Source: Alcanivorax sp. (GTDB taxonomy: Bacteria > Pseudomonadota > Gammaproteobacteria > Pseudomonadales > Alcanivoracaceae). Taken from it: a DNA stretch of 64,000 nt. Where the stretch lies: contig CP051239.1 in NCBI GenBank assembly GCA_017794945.1, forward strand, positions 1,602,692 through 1,666,691, given 5' to 3'. Position numbers and translations under genes: made by a program. Below the pieces are notes generated by a model that worked only from the letters and a program-made list of their open reading frames with translations, was not told the origin of the DNA and did no database searches. Position 1 is the first letter of the stretch. Every line of letters starts with the position of its first letter. This document shows positions 1 through 8,051 of the stretch, piece after piece.

Positions 1-183
1 CACCGGGTGCCCGGACAGCGCCTGCATGGTAAGCGGCGTGATGAACTCGCAGGCGCCCTGCGTCATGACCACGCGTACTTCGGCGCCGGCGTCCTGCAGC
101 CGGCGGACCAGATCCGCGCTCTTGTAGGCGGCAATGCCTCCGGTGACACCGAGGAGGATCCGTTTATTGACCAGTCGCTGCAT
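1..183 (-). CDS. coaBC: CoaBC (Dfp), N-terminal part, cut by window edge
   Basis: Bifunctional phosphopantothenoylcysteine decarboxylase / phosphopantothenate-cysteine ligase of coenzyme A synthesis. Only the first 61 codons are present, read leftwards from an ATG at 183. The translated start, [20 protein letters not shown], followed by [21 protein letters not shown], is the flavoprotein (CoaC) N terminus with the glycine-rich VTGGIAAYK flavin-binding loop. It is divergent from radC, a common gammaproteobacterial arrangement (coaBC/radC/rpmBG). The 139 bases between the two starts must hold both promoters; I could not pick convincing hexamers there. Confidence 0.93.
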   Translation of the reverse strand, partial: MQRLVNKRILLGVTGGIAAYKSADLVRRLQDAGAEVRVVMTQGACEFITPLTMQALSGHPV

Positions 184-322
184 GCTGTCATTCCGTACAG
201 TATTTTGGGCTGTGGCTGACACAAACCATGGTGGATGTCGTCTGCCCTCGCCCCGGGGGGTTGTGCAGACTAGGGGCGTCATAGGGTAGCACCAAGGTAT
301 GAGCAAACACAGGGAGGTGAGT

Positions 323-997
323 ATGGCGATCAGTGACTGGCCGAAACAGGAACGGCCCCGGGAAAAGCTGCTGGGGCGGGGCGCGGGCGCGCTCAGCGAC
401 GCGGAACTGCTGGCGATCTTTCTGCGCACCGGCAGCCGGGGCAGAACCGCCGTCGACCTGGGGCGCGACATTCTCGACCGCAGCGGCGGCCTGCGCGGGC
501 TGCTGGATCTGACGCCCAAGCGCATGGCGCGTCTGCCGGGCATGGCGGGTTCCCGCTGTGCCCAGGTGCTGGCGGCCCTGGAGATGGGGCGGCGCTACCT
601 GGCCACGGAGCTGGAGCGGGGCTTCAGCCTGGACAACCCGGAGCCGGCGGCGCGGTTGTTGACCGCCGAGCTGCGCGGTGAGCCCTGCGAGGTGTTCGCG
701 GTGCTGTTTCTGGATAACAAGCACCGGGTGATCGGCTTCGAGAAGATGTTCTACGGCACCGTGGACGGTGCCGCCGTTTACCCCCGGGAGGTGGTCCGCC
801 GGGCGCTGGAATACAACGCCGCCAGTGTGATCGTGGCCCATAATCACCCCTCCGGGGTCGCCGAGCCGAGCCAGGCGGACCGCGATGTCACCGAGCGGCT
901 GCGCCGGGCGCTGGATCTGATCGACGTGCGCATCCTCGACCATCTGGTGATCGGCGACGGTCATTGGGAGTCGTTCAGCCGCCGCGGCTGGGTGTGA
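323..997 (+). CDS. radC: RadC family JAB/MPN domain protein
   Basis: Conserved RadC/YeeS-type protein, 224 residues. An N-terminal helix-hairpin-helix-like region ([12 protein letters not shown], then [13 protein letters not shown]) is followed by a JAMM metalloprotease-like domain with the metal motif HNHPSG; His173, His175 and Asp186 are the expected zinc ligands. The name comes from an old radiation-sensitivity mapping, and a role in DNA repair is doubtful; the biochemical function is unknown. The start at 323 is preferred over the in-frame ATG at 299 because a strong GGGAGG ribosome site lies 3-4 bases before it and because family members begin near ISDWP. It is divergent from coaBC and upstream of rpmBG. 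Confidence 0.93.
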   Translation: MAISDWPKQERPREKLLGRGAGALSDAELLAIFLRTGSRGRTAVDLGRDILDRSGGLRGLLDLTPKRMARLPGMAGSRCAQVLAALEMGRRYLATELERGFSLDNPEPAARLLTAELRGEPCEVFAVLFLDNKHRVIGFEKMFYGTVDGAAVYPREVVRRALEYNAASVIVAHNHPSGVAEPSQADRDVTERLRRALDLIDVRILDHLVIGDGHWESFSRRGWV

Positions 998-1023
998 TAT
1001 TTGCCGGTAAACACCGGAATGGC

Positions 1024-1052
1024 TTGATCCCCGCCCCGGGTTTTGGTATAAA
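1024..1052 (+). promoter_or_regulatory. Sigma-70-type promoter for rpmBG
   Basis: TTGATC at 1024-1029 and TATAAA at 1047-1052 are separated by exactly 17 bases. The pair lies 58 bases before the rpmB start, just after radC. The hexamers are close to consensus and placed as expected for a ribosomal-protein operon promoter. Confidence 0.7.
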
Positions 1053-1109
1053 ACGCGCCTTTTCCGGGGCTGCCCCGCCCCAATTGTGTTGCATCACGGG
1101 AGCAAGATC

Positions 1110-1346
1110 ATGTCCAAAGTTTGCCAGGTAACCGGGAAGCGGCCGGTAACGGGCCACCACGTGTCCCACTCGAACATCAAGACCAAGCGTCGTTTCGAGC
1201 CGAATCTCCACTATCATCGCTTTTGGGTGGAGAGCGAAAAGCGCTTCGTGCGCCTGCGTGTGTCCTCCAAAGGGATGCGTATCATTGACAAGAAGGGTAT
1301 CGAGTCCGTGTTGGCCGATATCCGCAGCCGCGGCGCGCGCGCCTGA
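1110..1346 (+). CDS. rpmB: Large ribosomal subunit protein bL28
   Basis: Protein bL28 of the 50S subunit, 78 residues, the usual length. The sequence starts [20 protein letters not shown] and contains the family core [20 protein letters not shown] set the start at the ATG at 1110 rather than at the upstream in-frame ATG at 1086, because all bL28 proteins begin MSK/MA-CQVTGK and GGGAGCAAG precedes 1110. No CxxC zinc pairs are visible, so this looks like the zinc-independent form. It is co-transcribed with rpmG, 17 bases downstream. Confidence 0.98.
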   Translation: MSKVCQVTGKRPVTGHHVSHSNIKTKRRFEPNLHYHRFWVESEKRFVRLRVSSKGMRIIDKKGIESVLADIRSRGARA

Positions 1347-1363
1347 GCCCAAGGAGCTGAATC

Positions 1364-1534
1364 ATGGCATCTGGTCCGATTCGTGAAAAAATTCGTCTGG
1401 TGTCCTCAGCGGGGACCGGGCACTTTTACACCACCGCCAAGAACAAGCGTCTGCATCCCGAAAAGATGGAGACCAAGAAGTTTGATCCCGTGGTCCGCAA
1501 GCACGTGATCTACAAGGAAGCCAAGATCAAGTAA
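1364..1534 (+). CDS. rpmG: Large ribosomal subunit protein bL33
   Basis: Protein bL33, 56 residues. It begins [20 protein letters not shown] and continues [20 protein letters not shown] before a basic C terminus ending KEAKIK. AAGGAG lies 7 bases before the ATG. It has no cysteines, so it is the zinc-free paralogue type. It follows rpmB as in most proteobacteria, and a strong intrinsic terminator closes the operon. Confidence 0.97.
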   Translation: MASGPIREKIRLVSSAGTGHFYTTAKNKRLHPEKMETKKFDPVVRKHVIYKEAKIK

Positions 1535-1558
1535 GCGTCCTGCCTGGCAAGGGACAAG

Positions 1559-1592
1559 AAACCCGGTGTGGGCCTCCACACCGGGTTTTTTT
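1559..1592 (+). terminator. Intrinsic terminator of rpmBG
   Basis: A perfect 13-bp stem (1559-1571 with 1576-1588, AAACCCGGTGTGG arm) with a 4-base loop, followed by a T run to 1592. It lies 24 bases after the rpmG stop. Confidence 0.92.
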
Positions 1593-1732
1593 ATGTTCGT
1601 ACGTTCGCCCTGAACTTGACCATGCTTCATTGCTTCATCACGTCAATAACAATAAATTTCATAACAGTACAAAGTTGGTCTTTTTGTATGAGTAGCAAAA
1701 GACGCATACTGGCATAACGATGTTACGCCGCC

Positions 1733-1766
1733 GTAAAGGTGGAAACGTAACGATAAAGGCGGTAAC
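1733..1766 (+). promoter_or_regulatory. Direct-repeat pair, possible regulator binding site for flp
   Basis: GTAAAGGTGGAAAC (1733-1746) and ATAAAGGCGGTAAC (1753-1766) match at 11 of 14 positions and start 20 bases apart, about two helical turns, so they would lie on one face of the DNA. The second copy is also the right arm of an inverted repeat with GTTACGCCGCC at 1722-1732. No known operator was recognised. The pair lies about 190 bases before flp. Confidence 0.35.
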
Positions 1767-1877
1767 AAAAGAATAAGAACAACCGGTCATCGCTTTCATT
1801 GCACCGGATATCCGCCGACGTTTTTGTAACTTGTTGATTTTAAAGAGTTTGAGCGAAGGATATGCAAAAGTGGGTAC

Positions 1878-1907
1878 TTGTGAAGTGGTTCACATAATAC
1901 CTACTAT
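1878..1907 (+). promoter_or_regulatory. Possible sigma-70 promoter of the Tad operon
   Basis: TTGTGA at 1878-1883 and TACTAT at 1902-1907 are separated by 18 bases. Transcription from here would give a leader of about 45 bases before flp. Both hexamers are imperfect. Confidence 0.35.
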
Positions 1908-1957
1908 CGGAAAGGAATCGTCACTGATCGCACCTTGGGTGTAAGGGAGAGTTTGAC

Positions 1958-2218
1958 ATGAAATCACTGACCATCTTTACCACTGCCTCACAACGACTGG
2001 CCGCCCGGCTGTTCAGCCGTGGCCGTACCCAGGCCGACAAACAGCGTGGCGCCAGCGCGCTGGAGTACGTGATGCTTGCGGCTGTACTTGTAGGTATTCT
2101 GGCTTTCGTCGCCACCCAATACGGCGGGGAAGATAACCCTATAGTCAATATCTTTAACGATCTCTTCGGGCAAGCAGAAAATACGGCCACTAACGCTGGC
2201 GCAGGCGGCGGCTCGTAA
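1958..2218 (+). CDS. flp: Flp/Fap family pilin
   Basis: Major pilin subunit of the Tad (type IVc) pilus, 86 residues. A 31-residue basic leader ends at Gly31, followed by the prepilin-peptidase motif ASALEYVML, with Glu36 at mature position +5 and a hydrophobic helix (VMLAAVLVGILAFVATQYG). The Ala/Gly-rich tail is typical. The leader is longer than the roughly 15-20 residues usual for Flp pilins; there is no later in-frame ATG before the cleavage site. It is the first gene of the locus, and GGGAGA precedes the ATG. Confidence 0.93.
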   Translation: MKSLTIFTTASQRLAARLFSRGRTQADKQRGASALEYVMLAAVLVGILAFVATQYGGEDNPIVNIFNDLFGQAENTATNAGAGGGS

Positions 2219-2232
2219 GGCCGGGGTCTCGG

Positions 2233-2682
2233 ATGGCTAAACATGACGAAGAAGGGGCGGTGGCATTGGAGTTTCTGATGCTATTCCCCTTCGTGGTCGC
2301 GATGCTCTACGCCTCCGCCCTCTACGGCATCGTGTTCTTCAGCCAGTACCGGCTGCAGAACGTGGTGGACCGGGCGGTGGCCACGGCCCTGTACGTGGAC
2401 CGTTCCGCGTTCCAGGGCGAGCAAATGGAAGGCGCCGTGGTCAACCGGGCGAGCCAGGCCATGAGCGGCCTGCTGGCGACACTGCCCGGGCCGCTCTCCA
2501 GCCTGGAGGACGGCGCGTCCTCCTGCGCCGTGGAAGCGGTGGGGGGCGTGGAGATGCTCCGTTGCGGAGTGACCTACAACTACAAGGAAAACCCCATCGT
2601 GCCGGTAATGAGCTTCGGCCTGCTGGGGACCTTTCCGCCGTTGCCGGACACGCTGGAAGCGGAGGCCCGCGCCGCCTTCTGA
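2233..2682 (+). CDS. tadE: TadE-like pseudopilin
   Basis: Minor pilin-like component of the Tad pilus, 149 residues. It starts MAKHDEEG|AVALEFLMLFP: a short leader, Gly8 at the probable prepilin-peptidase site, and Glu13 at +5, followed by one N-terminal transmembrane helix. The remainder is a soluble domain with two cysteines (about 98 and 111) that could form a disulfide in the periplasm. It sits directly after flp, whereas in many loci tadE and tadG lie at the end; the TadG-like protein here is at the far end. The ribosome site is weak (AAGG). Confidence 0.85.
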   Translation: MAKHDEEGAVALEFLMLFPFVVAMLYASALYGIVFFSQYRLQNVVDRAVATALYVDRSAFQGEQMEGAVVNRASQAMSGLLATLPGPLSSLEDGASSCAVEAVGGVEMLRCGVTYNYKENPIVPVMSFGLLGTFPPLPDTLEAEARAAF

Positions 2683-2727
2683 CTAGAATGATAAGCAGTT
2701 GTCGGACAAGGATGTTTCGGAGGGGAT

Positions 2728-3627
2728 ATGGGATCAAAGATTTTATATATGCTGCCGGCCCTGGTGCTGGCCTTCCTGGCGCTGGTTCTGGCGCTGGTGG
2801 GGCTCAGCCGGGATCCGGAGCCGGTGACCGTCACAGCAACGGACACCACCGGGCAGGCGGACCGGGAACAGGCCACGCCGTCCTATGAATACTGGGTGCT
2901 GCGCCAGCCGCTGAATGCCGGCGAGGCCCTCAGTGAAGAAAACCTCGCCGTGGTGACGTCGCCCACCCAAATCAGCGACGCCTTGTCCGCGGAAGAAGAC
3001 GTCTTCGGCCGTGAACTGCGCCGCTATGCCCGTCCGGGCGAACTTCTTTCAAGCCACCACCTGGAGAGCGGCGGCTCCCTGCCCGCCAACCTGCCGGAAG
3101 GCCAGCGTGCCATTGCCATTGGCGTGGACGACGTGGTCGGCGCCGGCGGGCTGCTGCAGCCCGGGGACCGGGTCGACGTGGTCACCGCCTTCCGCCGTTC
3201 CGACAAAGACGCACCGGTCGCTTTGGTGATGCTGCGTGACGTGCCGGTGCTGGCGGTCTACGGATCCCTGTCCGCCGGCGCCGACGACGCGGAAGAAACC
3301 GCCCGTCGCCGCAACAACACCGCCGTCCTGTCGGTACCCGAAGATCGTGTGTCCGCGCTGATGCTGGCGTCCTCCGAAGGCAAGGTGCGCCTTGCGGTGG
3401 TGGCCGGTGAGCGCGGCGACACGCCGGCCGGCGATACCGACGAGCCCGCCGGCGATGGCGACCAGGCCCTCGCCGCCGCCGAAGAGGCGGAACAGAAACC
3501 CTTCTACTTCGACGACTTCTTCCCCGAGCGCGAAAAACCCGCGCCGGCCGCCGCGCCGAAGCCTTCTCCGGGCCAACGCGTGCAGGTTTTCGAAGGCGCG
3601 GAATCAAGGAGCACCTATGTGCAATAA
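2728..3627 (+). CDS. cpaB: CpaB/RcpC, Tad pilus SAF-domain protein
   Basis: Periplasmic/inner-membrane component of the Flp pilus machine, 299 residues. One N-terminal membrane helix (LPALVLAFLALVLALVGL) is followed by a SAF-type beta-clip domain (YWVLRQPLNAGEALSEENL) and the RcpC region (GQRAIAIGVDDVVGAGGLLQ, PGDRVDVV). The C terminus is acidic, then proline/alanine-rich. CGGAGGGG lies 3 bases before the ATG. The 3' end overlaps the start of cpaC by 11 bases, implying translational coupling. Confidence 0.9.
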   Translation: MGSKILYMLPALVLAFLALVLALVGLSRDPEPVTVTATDTTGQADREQATPSYEYWVLRQPLNAGEALSEENLAVVTSPTQISDALSAEEDVFGRELRRYARPGELLSSHHLESGGSLPANLPEGQRAIAIGVDDVVGAGGLLQPGDRVDVVTAFRRSDKDAPVALVMLRDVPVLAVYGSLSAGADDAEETARRRNNTAVLSVPEDRVSALMLASSEGKVRLAVVAGERGDTPAGDTDEPAGDGDQALAAAEEAEQKPFYFDDFFPEREKPAPAAAPKPSPGQRVQVFEGAESRSTYVQ

Positions 3628-4786
3628 ACAACTCGGCCTGGGGGCGCGGCTGCTGCTGGTGCTGATGCTGTTTGCCGGCGGCCAGGCCGCCGCCATGGAT
3701 GAATCCATGCGCATGGCGCCCGGCGACCAGAAAGTACTGAATTTCTCCGCGCCGATCACCAAGGTGGCGACCTCCAACCCGGAGGTCGCCAAGCTCACCG
3801 TCAGCGGCAGCCAGGAAGTGTTGGTTACCGCCTTCAAGGAAGGCTCATCCGAGATCACCATCTGGCAACGGGGCGAAAGCCGGCCCATGCGCAGCAGCGT
3901 GGCGGTGGCCACCACCCTGGGCGGCAACCTGCCCTACGGCACCCAGGTGCAGACCGACATCCGTGTGCTGGAAGTGAGCCGTTCGGAACTGAACAGTCTG
4001 GGCGTTTATTACGCCAATCTGTTCGACGGCGGTGACTCCGCCGTGGGCATCGCGCCGCCGGGCGCCGGTTACCGGGGCTTTTCGGGCCCGGGTGCCGCCC
4101 AGAACCCGCTCAGCTCCGACGGTTTTAACCTGTTCGGTTTCGGCAGTAACTCTCTGACCATCATCAATGCGCTGGAAGGCGGTGGTTTCGCCTACACCCT
4201 GGCGGAGCCGTCGCTCACCAGCCTGAGCGGCCAGAGTGCGTCGTTTCTTTCCGGTGGCGAATTCCCGGTGCCCACCCGGAGTAATACCGATGGCATCCAG
4301 ATCGAATTCAAGGAGTTCGGGGTCGGCCTGAGCCTGACGCCCACGGTGATCAGCGACGAGCAGATCATTCTCAAGGTGGCGCCGGAAGTCAGTGAACTGG
4401 ATTTTTCCGCCGGCGTGGAAACCGGCGGCGTGGCCGTGCCCGGGCTGCGCGTCCGGCGGGCGGAAACCACGGTATCCCTGGCCCCCGGTGAAACCTTCAT
4501 CATCAGTGGTCTGGTGAGCCGCAGCACCATTAACAACAGCGACCGCATTCCGGGCCTGGGCAATATTCCGGTGCTTGGTGCTTTCTTCCGCTCCAGCCGT
4601 ATTTCCCGGGACGACAAGGAGCTGGTGATGGTGGTCACCCCCCATCTGGTGACCCCCCGCAAGGCGGGTGATCCGCCGGTGACCCTGCCCGGTGGCGCCT
4701 ACCGGGAAAGCAGCACGCAATGGCTGGATATGGCCACCGAGCCGCGTGGTGGCTCGCAACCCATTCGTCATGGAGTGAGCTGGTGA
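3617..4786 (+). CDS. cpaC: CpaC/RcpA, Tad pilus secretin
   Basis: Outer-membrane secretin channel through which the Flp pilus exits, 389 residues, on the short side for the family. A signal peptide (hydrophobic ARLLLVLMLFAGG, cleavage near AAA) is followed by the pilus N-terminal domain (MAPGDQKVLNFSAPITKVAT) and then the secretin beta domain with its conserved GNIPVLGAFF and ELVMVVTPHLV elements. The frame is open back to 3392, but the ATG at 3617 fits the signal peptide; the upstream part is a shadow of cpaB. It overlaps cpaB by 11 bases and tadZ by 4. Confidence 0.92.
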   Translation: MCNKQLGLGARLLLVLMLFAGGQAAAMDESMRMAPGDQKVLNFSAPITKVATSNPEVAKLTVSGSQEVLVTAFKEGSSEITIWQRGESRPMRSSVAVATTLGGNLPYGTQVQTDIRVLEVSRSELNSLGVYYANLFDGGDSAVGIAPPGAGYRGFSGPGAAQNPLSSDGFNLFGFGSNSLTIINALEGGGFAYTLAEPSLTSLSGQSASFLSGGEFPVPTRSNTDGIQIEFKEFGVGLSLTPTVISDEQIILKVAPEVSELDFSAGVETGGVAVPGLRVRRAETTVSLAPGETFIISGLVSRSTINNSDRIPGLGNIPVLGAFFRSSRISRDDKELVMVVTPHLVTPRKAGDPPVTLPGGAYRESSTQWLDMATEPRGGSQPIRHGVSW

Positions 4787-5970
4787 GCGATAACGATATT
4801 GTCCTTTCGGTGGTCGACGACCCCGGTATCAAAGCCTGGCTGGACCGGGTTATCGAAGAGCCGTTCCGCGTGGAATTCGTCAGCCGCGCCGATCTCACCC
4901 GGGTGTTGCGCCTGCTGGAAGCGACCACCGCCCATGTGGTGCTGGTGGAGATCAATGAAGCGGATATGGATCAATCCCTGGCGATCATCACCGCGCTAAC
5001 CAGTGCCCGGCCCTGGGTCACGGTGATCACGGTGTGCACCCGTTCCAACCAGGAACTGCTGCTGCAAAGCATGCGCGCCGGCGCCCGGGACAGCTTCCTG
5101 GCCGGCAACGACGCCGGCGAAATCCGCGACCGGCTGCGCCGTCATCAGCTGGTGCGCAGCGGGCATTACGGCGACGAAAGCCGCTCCTCGGTGAACAATC
5201 TGACCCTGGTGACCGGCGCCGACCCCACCGTGGACACGCGCTTCCTGGCGCAGAATCTTGCCATCGGCATCAACCAGCGTCAGCCCAACTGGCGCTGTCT
5301 GGCCATCGATACCCAGCCCCGCGAGCGCGGGGTGTTCTACCTCGACGCCAGCAGCGAATTCACCCTGGATAACCTGCTCGCCAACCCGGAAACCCTGGAT
5401 GAGACGCTGATCGATACGGCGCTGGAAGAGTTCCGGCCGGGTTTACGGCTGTTGTCCGGTGGTATCGGCAGCCAGACGCTGGACGGTGACCGCAGTGCGG
5501 ATCTGTTTATCGCCCTGAACCGGCTGATGCAGATGTTCGATCACATCACCATTAATGTGGCCTCGCTGCAGAGCGAGTACTGGGTGCGGGCCCTGGGCGT
5601 GCATACCCGCCATTTGCTGGTCGGCATTCACCCGCTGGTGGATCACGCTCACGCCGCCCGGGCGTTGGTCCACGATTGGGGCTCGCATCTTGGCCGTGAG
5701 GGCCATATCGGGCTGGTGGTGGACGGTTACGACAGTGGCGTGCCGCCGGATGCCGAGGAGCTGAGTGATACCGTCGGCGCGCCGCTGGCGGGCACCCTGC
5801 CGATGGATTGGCGTCACCGCTTGCTGGCGGTGAACAGTGGCCGGCCGATTCTGGAGCAGTCGCCCCGGTGCGCCTACAGCCGCCGGTTGAACAGTCTGCT
5901 GGAATCCCTTGATGGCCGGGGCGATGAGCCGAGACGCGGTGGTTTACTGACGCGATTGCTGGGGAGTTAA
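4783..5970 (+). CDS. tadZ: TadZ/CpaE-like pilus localisation protein with degenerate Walker A
   Basis: Predicted polar-localisation protein of the Tad machine, 395 residues. An N-terminal receiver-like domain (VSDNDIVLSVVDDP onward, to about residue 125) is followed by a ParA/MinD-fold domain. Where a deviant Walker A (KGGVGKT) is expected, the sequence reads VTGADPTVDT (143-152), with no lysine. TadZ proteins are known for atypical ATPase sites, so it probably acts as a scaffold with little or no ATPase activity. The start is a GTG at 4783 overlapping the cpaC stop in a GTGA arrangement; upstream in-frame codons lie inside cpaC. Confidence 0.83.
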   Translation: MSDNDIVLSVVDDPGIKAWLDRVIEEPFRVEFVSRADLTRVLRLLEATTAHVVLVEINEADMDQSLAIITALTSARPWVTVITVCTRSNQELLLQSMRAGARDSFLAGNDAGEIRDRLRRHQLVRSGHYGDESRSSVNNLTLVTGADPTVDTRFLAQNLAIGINQRQPNWRCLAIDTQPRERGVFYLDASSEFTLDNLLANPETLDETLIDTALEEFRPGLRLLSGGIGSQTLDGDRSADLFIALNRLMQMFDHITINVASLQSEYWVRALGVHTRHLLVGIHPLVDHAHAARALVHDWGSHLGREGHIGLVVDGYDSGVPPDAEELSDTVGAPLAGTLPMDWRHRLLAVNSGRPILEQSPRCAYSRRLNSLLESLDGRGDEPRRGGLLTRLLGS

Positions 5971-5973
5971 GCC

Positions 5974-7137
5974 GTGGCCGGTCGTTTCGATCAGGAGTAC
6001 CAGAAGCTCAAGGAACGCACCCACCGTTGGGTCGTGGAGCGTCTGGATGAAGAAGGCATTGAAGTCGGCAAAGCGACCCGTGATGCCCTGGCCGAATTCA
6101 CCCGCAATCATGTCGGGCAATATATTTCCCATAACCGGGTGCCGCTATCCACCCAGGACCTGAACCAACTGGTCCGCGATATTCTCGATGAAGTCACCGG
6201 TTTCGGCCCGCTGGAGCCGTTGCTGTCGGACACCAGCGTCAACGATATTCTGGTGAACGGCCCGGAGCATGTGTTCGTGGAAGTGGCCGGTGTCCTGCAG
6301 CGGGCCAATACCCGGTTCATCAACGATGACCACGTCACCCGGGTAATTCGCCGCATGCTGGCGCCGCTGGGCCGGCGGCTGGATGAAGCCAGCCCGATGG
6401 TGGACGCCAGGTTGCCGGACGGTTCGCGGGTCAACGCGATCATCCCGCCGCTGGCCCTGGACGGGCCCACCATCAGTATTCGTAAGTTCACCGGTAATCA
6501 CCTGTCCGCCCGGCAGCTGATCGAAAACGGCTCCATGACCGACGCTTGCCTGGACGTGCTGATCCGCGCGGTGGAATCGCGCCGTAATATCATTATCAGC
6601 GGCGGCACCGGTACCGGTAAGACCACCATGCTGAACCTGATCAGCCAGTATATCCCCCGCGCGGAACGGATTCTTACCATCGAGGACTCCGCCGAGCTGG
6701 TGCTCAACCACCCCCATGTGGTGCGCCTGGAAACGCGCCCGGCGAACACCGAAGGTAAAGGCCGTATCACCGCCCGGGAGCTGGTGGTGAACGCGCTGCG
6801 GATGCGGCCCGATCGGATCGTTCTCGGCGAGGTACGTTCGGCGGAAATCATCGAGCTGTTGCAGGCCATGAACACCGGCCACGAAGGGTCGATGAGCACC
6901 ATCCACGCCAACACCACCCGGGATGCCCTGGTGCGGATCGAAACGTTGCTGGCGGTCAGCGGCTATGACGCCAGCGAACGGGCCATCGGCCGGCTGATCG
7001 GTTCCGCCCTGGATATCATTATCCAGTTGGTGCGTATGCCCGACGGGCGCCGCATGGTCAGTGAGGTGATTGCCCTCACGCCCACGGAGACCGACGCGTA
7101 TCACATGGACTACCTGTACCGGAGTCACGAGCAATGA
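5974..7137 (+). CDS. tadA: TadA/CpaF, Tad pilus assembly ATPase
   Basis: Hexameric secretion ATPase that powers Flp pilus assembly at the cytoplasmic face, 387 residues. It contains a Walker A motif GGTGTGKT (210-217), the family element GFGPLEPLLSDTSVNDILVN, the Asp box region (ILTIEDSAEL), and the His box (GHEGSMSTIHANT). It is shorter than many CpaF proteins because the variable N-terminal extension is brief. The start codon is GTG, 3 bases after tadZ. It overlaps tadB by ATGA. Confidence 0.95.
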   Translation: MAGRFDQEYQKLKERTHRWVVERLDEEGIEVGKATRDALAEFTRNHVGQYISHNRVPLSTQDLNQLVRDILDEVTGFGPLEPLLSDTSVNDILVNGPEHVFVEVAGVLQRANTRFINDDHVTRVIRRMLAPLGRRLDEASPMVDARLPDGSRVNAIIPPLALDGPTISIRKFTGNHLSARQLIENGSMTDACLDVLIRAVESRRNIIISGGTGTGKTTMLNLISQYIPRAERILTIEDSAELVLNHPHVVRLETRPANTEGKGRITARELVVNALRMRPDRIVLGEVRSAEIIELLQAMNTGHEGSMSTIHANTTRDALVRIETLLAVSGYDASERAIGRLIGSALDIIIQLVRMPDGRRMVSEVIALTPTETDAYHMDYLYRSHEQ

Positions 7138-8051
7138 GTGGGCTGGCACTGCTCGCCGCCGCGCAAACGCTGGCCGTGCTCGCGCTGATCACGGTGGTGC
7201 TGCAGTGGCTGTGGGCGCGGCGTCGTTTTAAGCGGTCACTGAATGACGGCATTCGCCAGCGTTTGCAAACCCGGGCGGATGTGGGCGTTGAGACCGCCGC
7301 CCGGGTCACCGTCACGCCGCTGGAAAGCGTGCTGATTCGCGCGGACATTCACCTCAGCCAGGGCCAGTTGACCGTCTTCGGTCTGATCGTCGCGGTGTTT
7401 CTGCTCGTGGTGCTGGTGCTCAACGGCCTGCTGGTCGCGTTAATCACCGCCGGTATGATCGCCATCGCGCTGTGGATGTACTGGCGCTTTCGCTTTCAGC
7501 AGCAACGGCGGCGTATTTATGAAGAACTGCCCGGATTGATCGACACCACGCTGCGCTATCTGAGTGCCGGGCGCTCGCTGGACAATGCGCTGGTGGAATC
7601 CTTCAACGACGCGCCGCCGGTTTTCGATCCGCTGGCGTTCCGTTTACGTAATGCGGTGGAAGCGGGTCGCGACTATACCAGCCTGTTCGAGGACTTCGGC
7701 GGTCTTTACCGGATACCGTCTCTGGTTCTGGTCTCAATCGCGTTGCGGACGTCGTCGCGCTTCGGCTCCTCGATTCGTCCGGTGCTGACCCAGGTGGCCA
7801 CCTCGCTGCGCTCTCAACAGGAACTGCGTCGCGAATTCATGGCGGCCACGGCGGAAACACGCTTCACCGCCGCCGCCTTCGCGCTGTTGCCACTGGGGTT
7901 GGCCGCCTACATGATTTTGATTAACGAGAACTACTCCCGGGTTCTATTGGATACCGACACCGGCCACATGATGCTGGCCATTGCCGGTGGTCTGCAGGGC
8001 CTGGGCGTGATCATTATCTGGCGCATGATCCAGGGGGTCGGACGTGAATAG
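7134..8051 (+). CDS. tadB: TadB, Tad pilus inner-membrane platform protein
   Basis: Type II secretion F-domain protein, 305 residues, forming the inner-membrane platform with TadC. It has an N-terminal membrane segment, a central pair of helices (VFGLIVAVFLLVVLVLNGLL and following), a cytosolic F domain (LPGLIDTTLRYLSAGRSLDN) and C-terminal helices. The start overlaps the tadA stop (ATGA), and the end overlaps the tadC GTG start by 8 bases. Confidence 0.9.
   Translation: MSGLALLAAAQTLAVLALITVVLQWLWARRRFKRSLNDGIRQRLQTRADVGVETAARVTVTPLESVLIRADIHLSQGQLTVFGLIVAVFLLVVLVLNGLLVALITAGMIAIALWMYWRFRFQQQRRRIYEELPGLIDTTLRYLSAGRSLDNALVESFNDAPPVFDPLAFRLRNAVEAGRDYTSLFEDFGGLYRIPSLVLVSIALRTSSRFGSSIRPVLTQVATSLRSQQELRREFMAATAETRFTAAAFALLPLGLAAYMILINENYSRVLLDTDTGHMMLAIAGGLQGLGVIIIWRMIQGVGRE

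Larger units (their letters stand above)
1593..1957 (+). other. AT-rich non-coding leader region upstream of the Tad locus
   Basis: This 365-base stretch is the longest gap in the window, and I see no convincing reading frame in it. It is clearly richer in A+T than the flanking genes. It holds two imperfect copies of a TAAAGGYGGWAAC word 20 bases apart (1733-1746 and 1753-1766), a GTTAC(G)CCGCC / GGCGGTAAC inverted repeat spanning 1722-1766, and a possible promoter just before flp. It is most likely the control region of the pilus operon. Confidence 0.6.

Noticed and set aside
1711..1730. TGGCAT-like word considered as a sigma-54 promoter for flp
   Set aside because: The required GC is missing at the -12 position with the right spacing.
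7916..8051. Possible frameshift between tadB and tadC because of the overlap
   Set aside because: Both proteins have full family lengths and complete membrane topology; the 8-base overlap with a GTG start is ordinary coupling.
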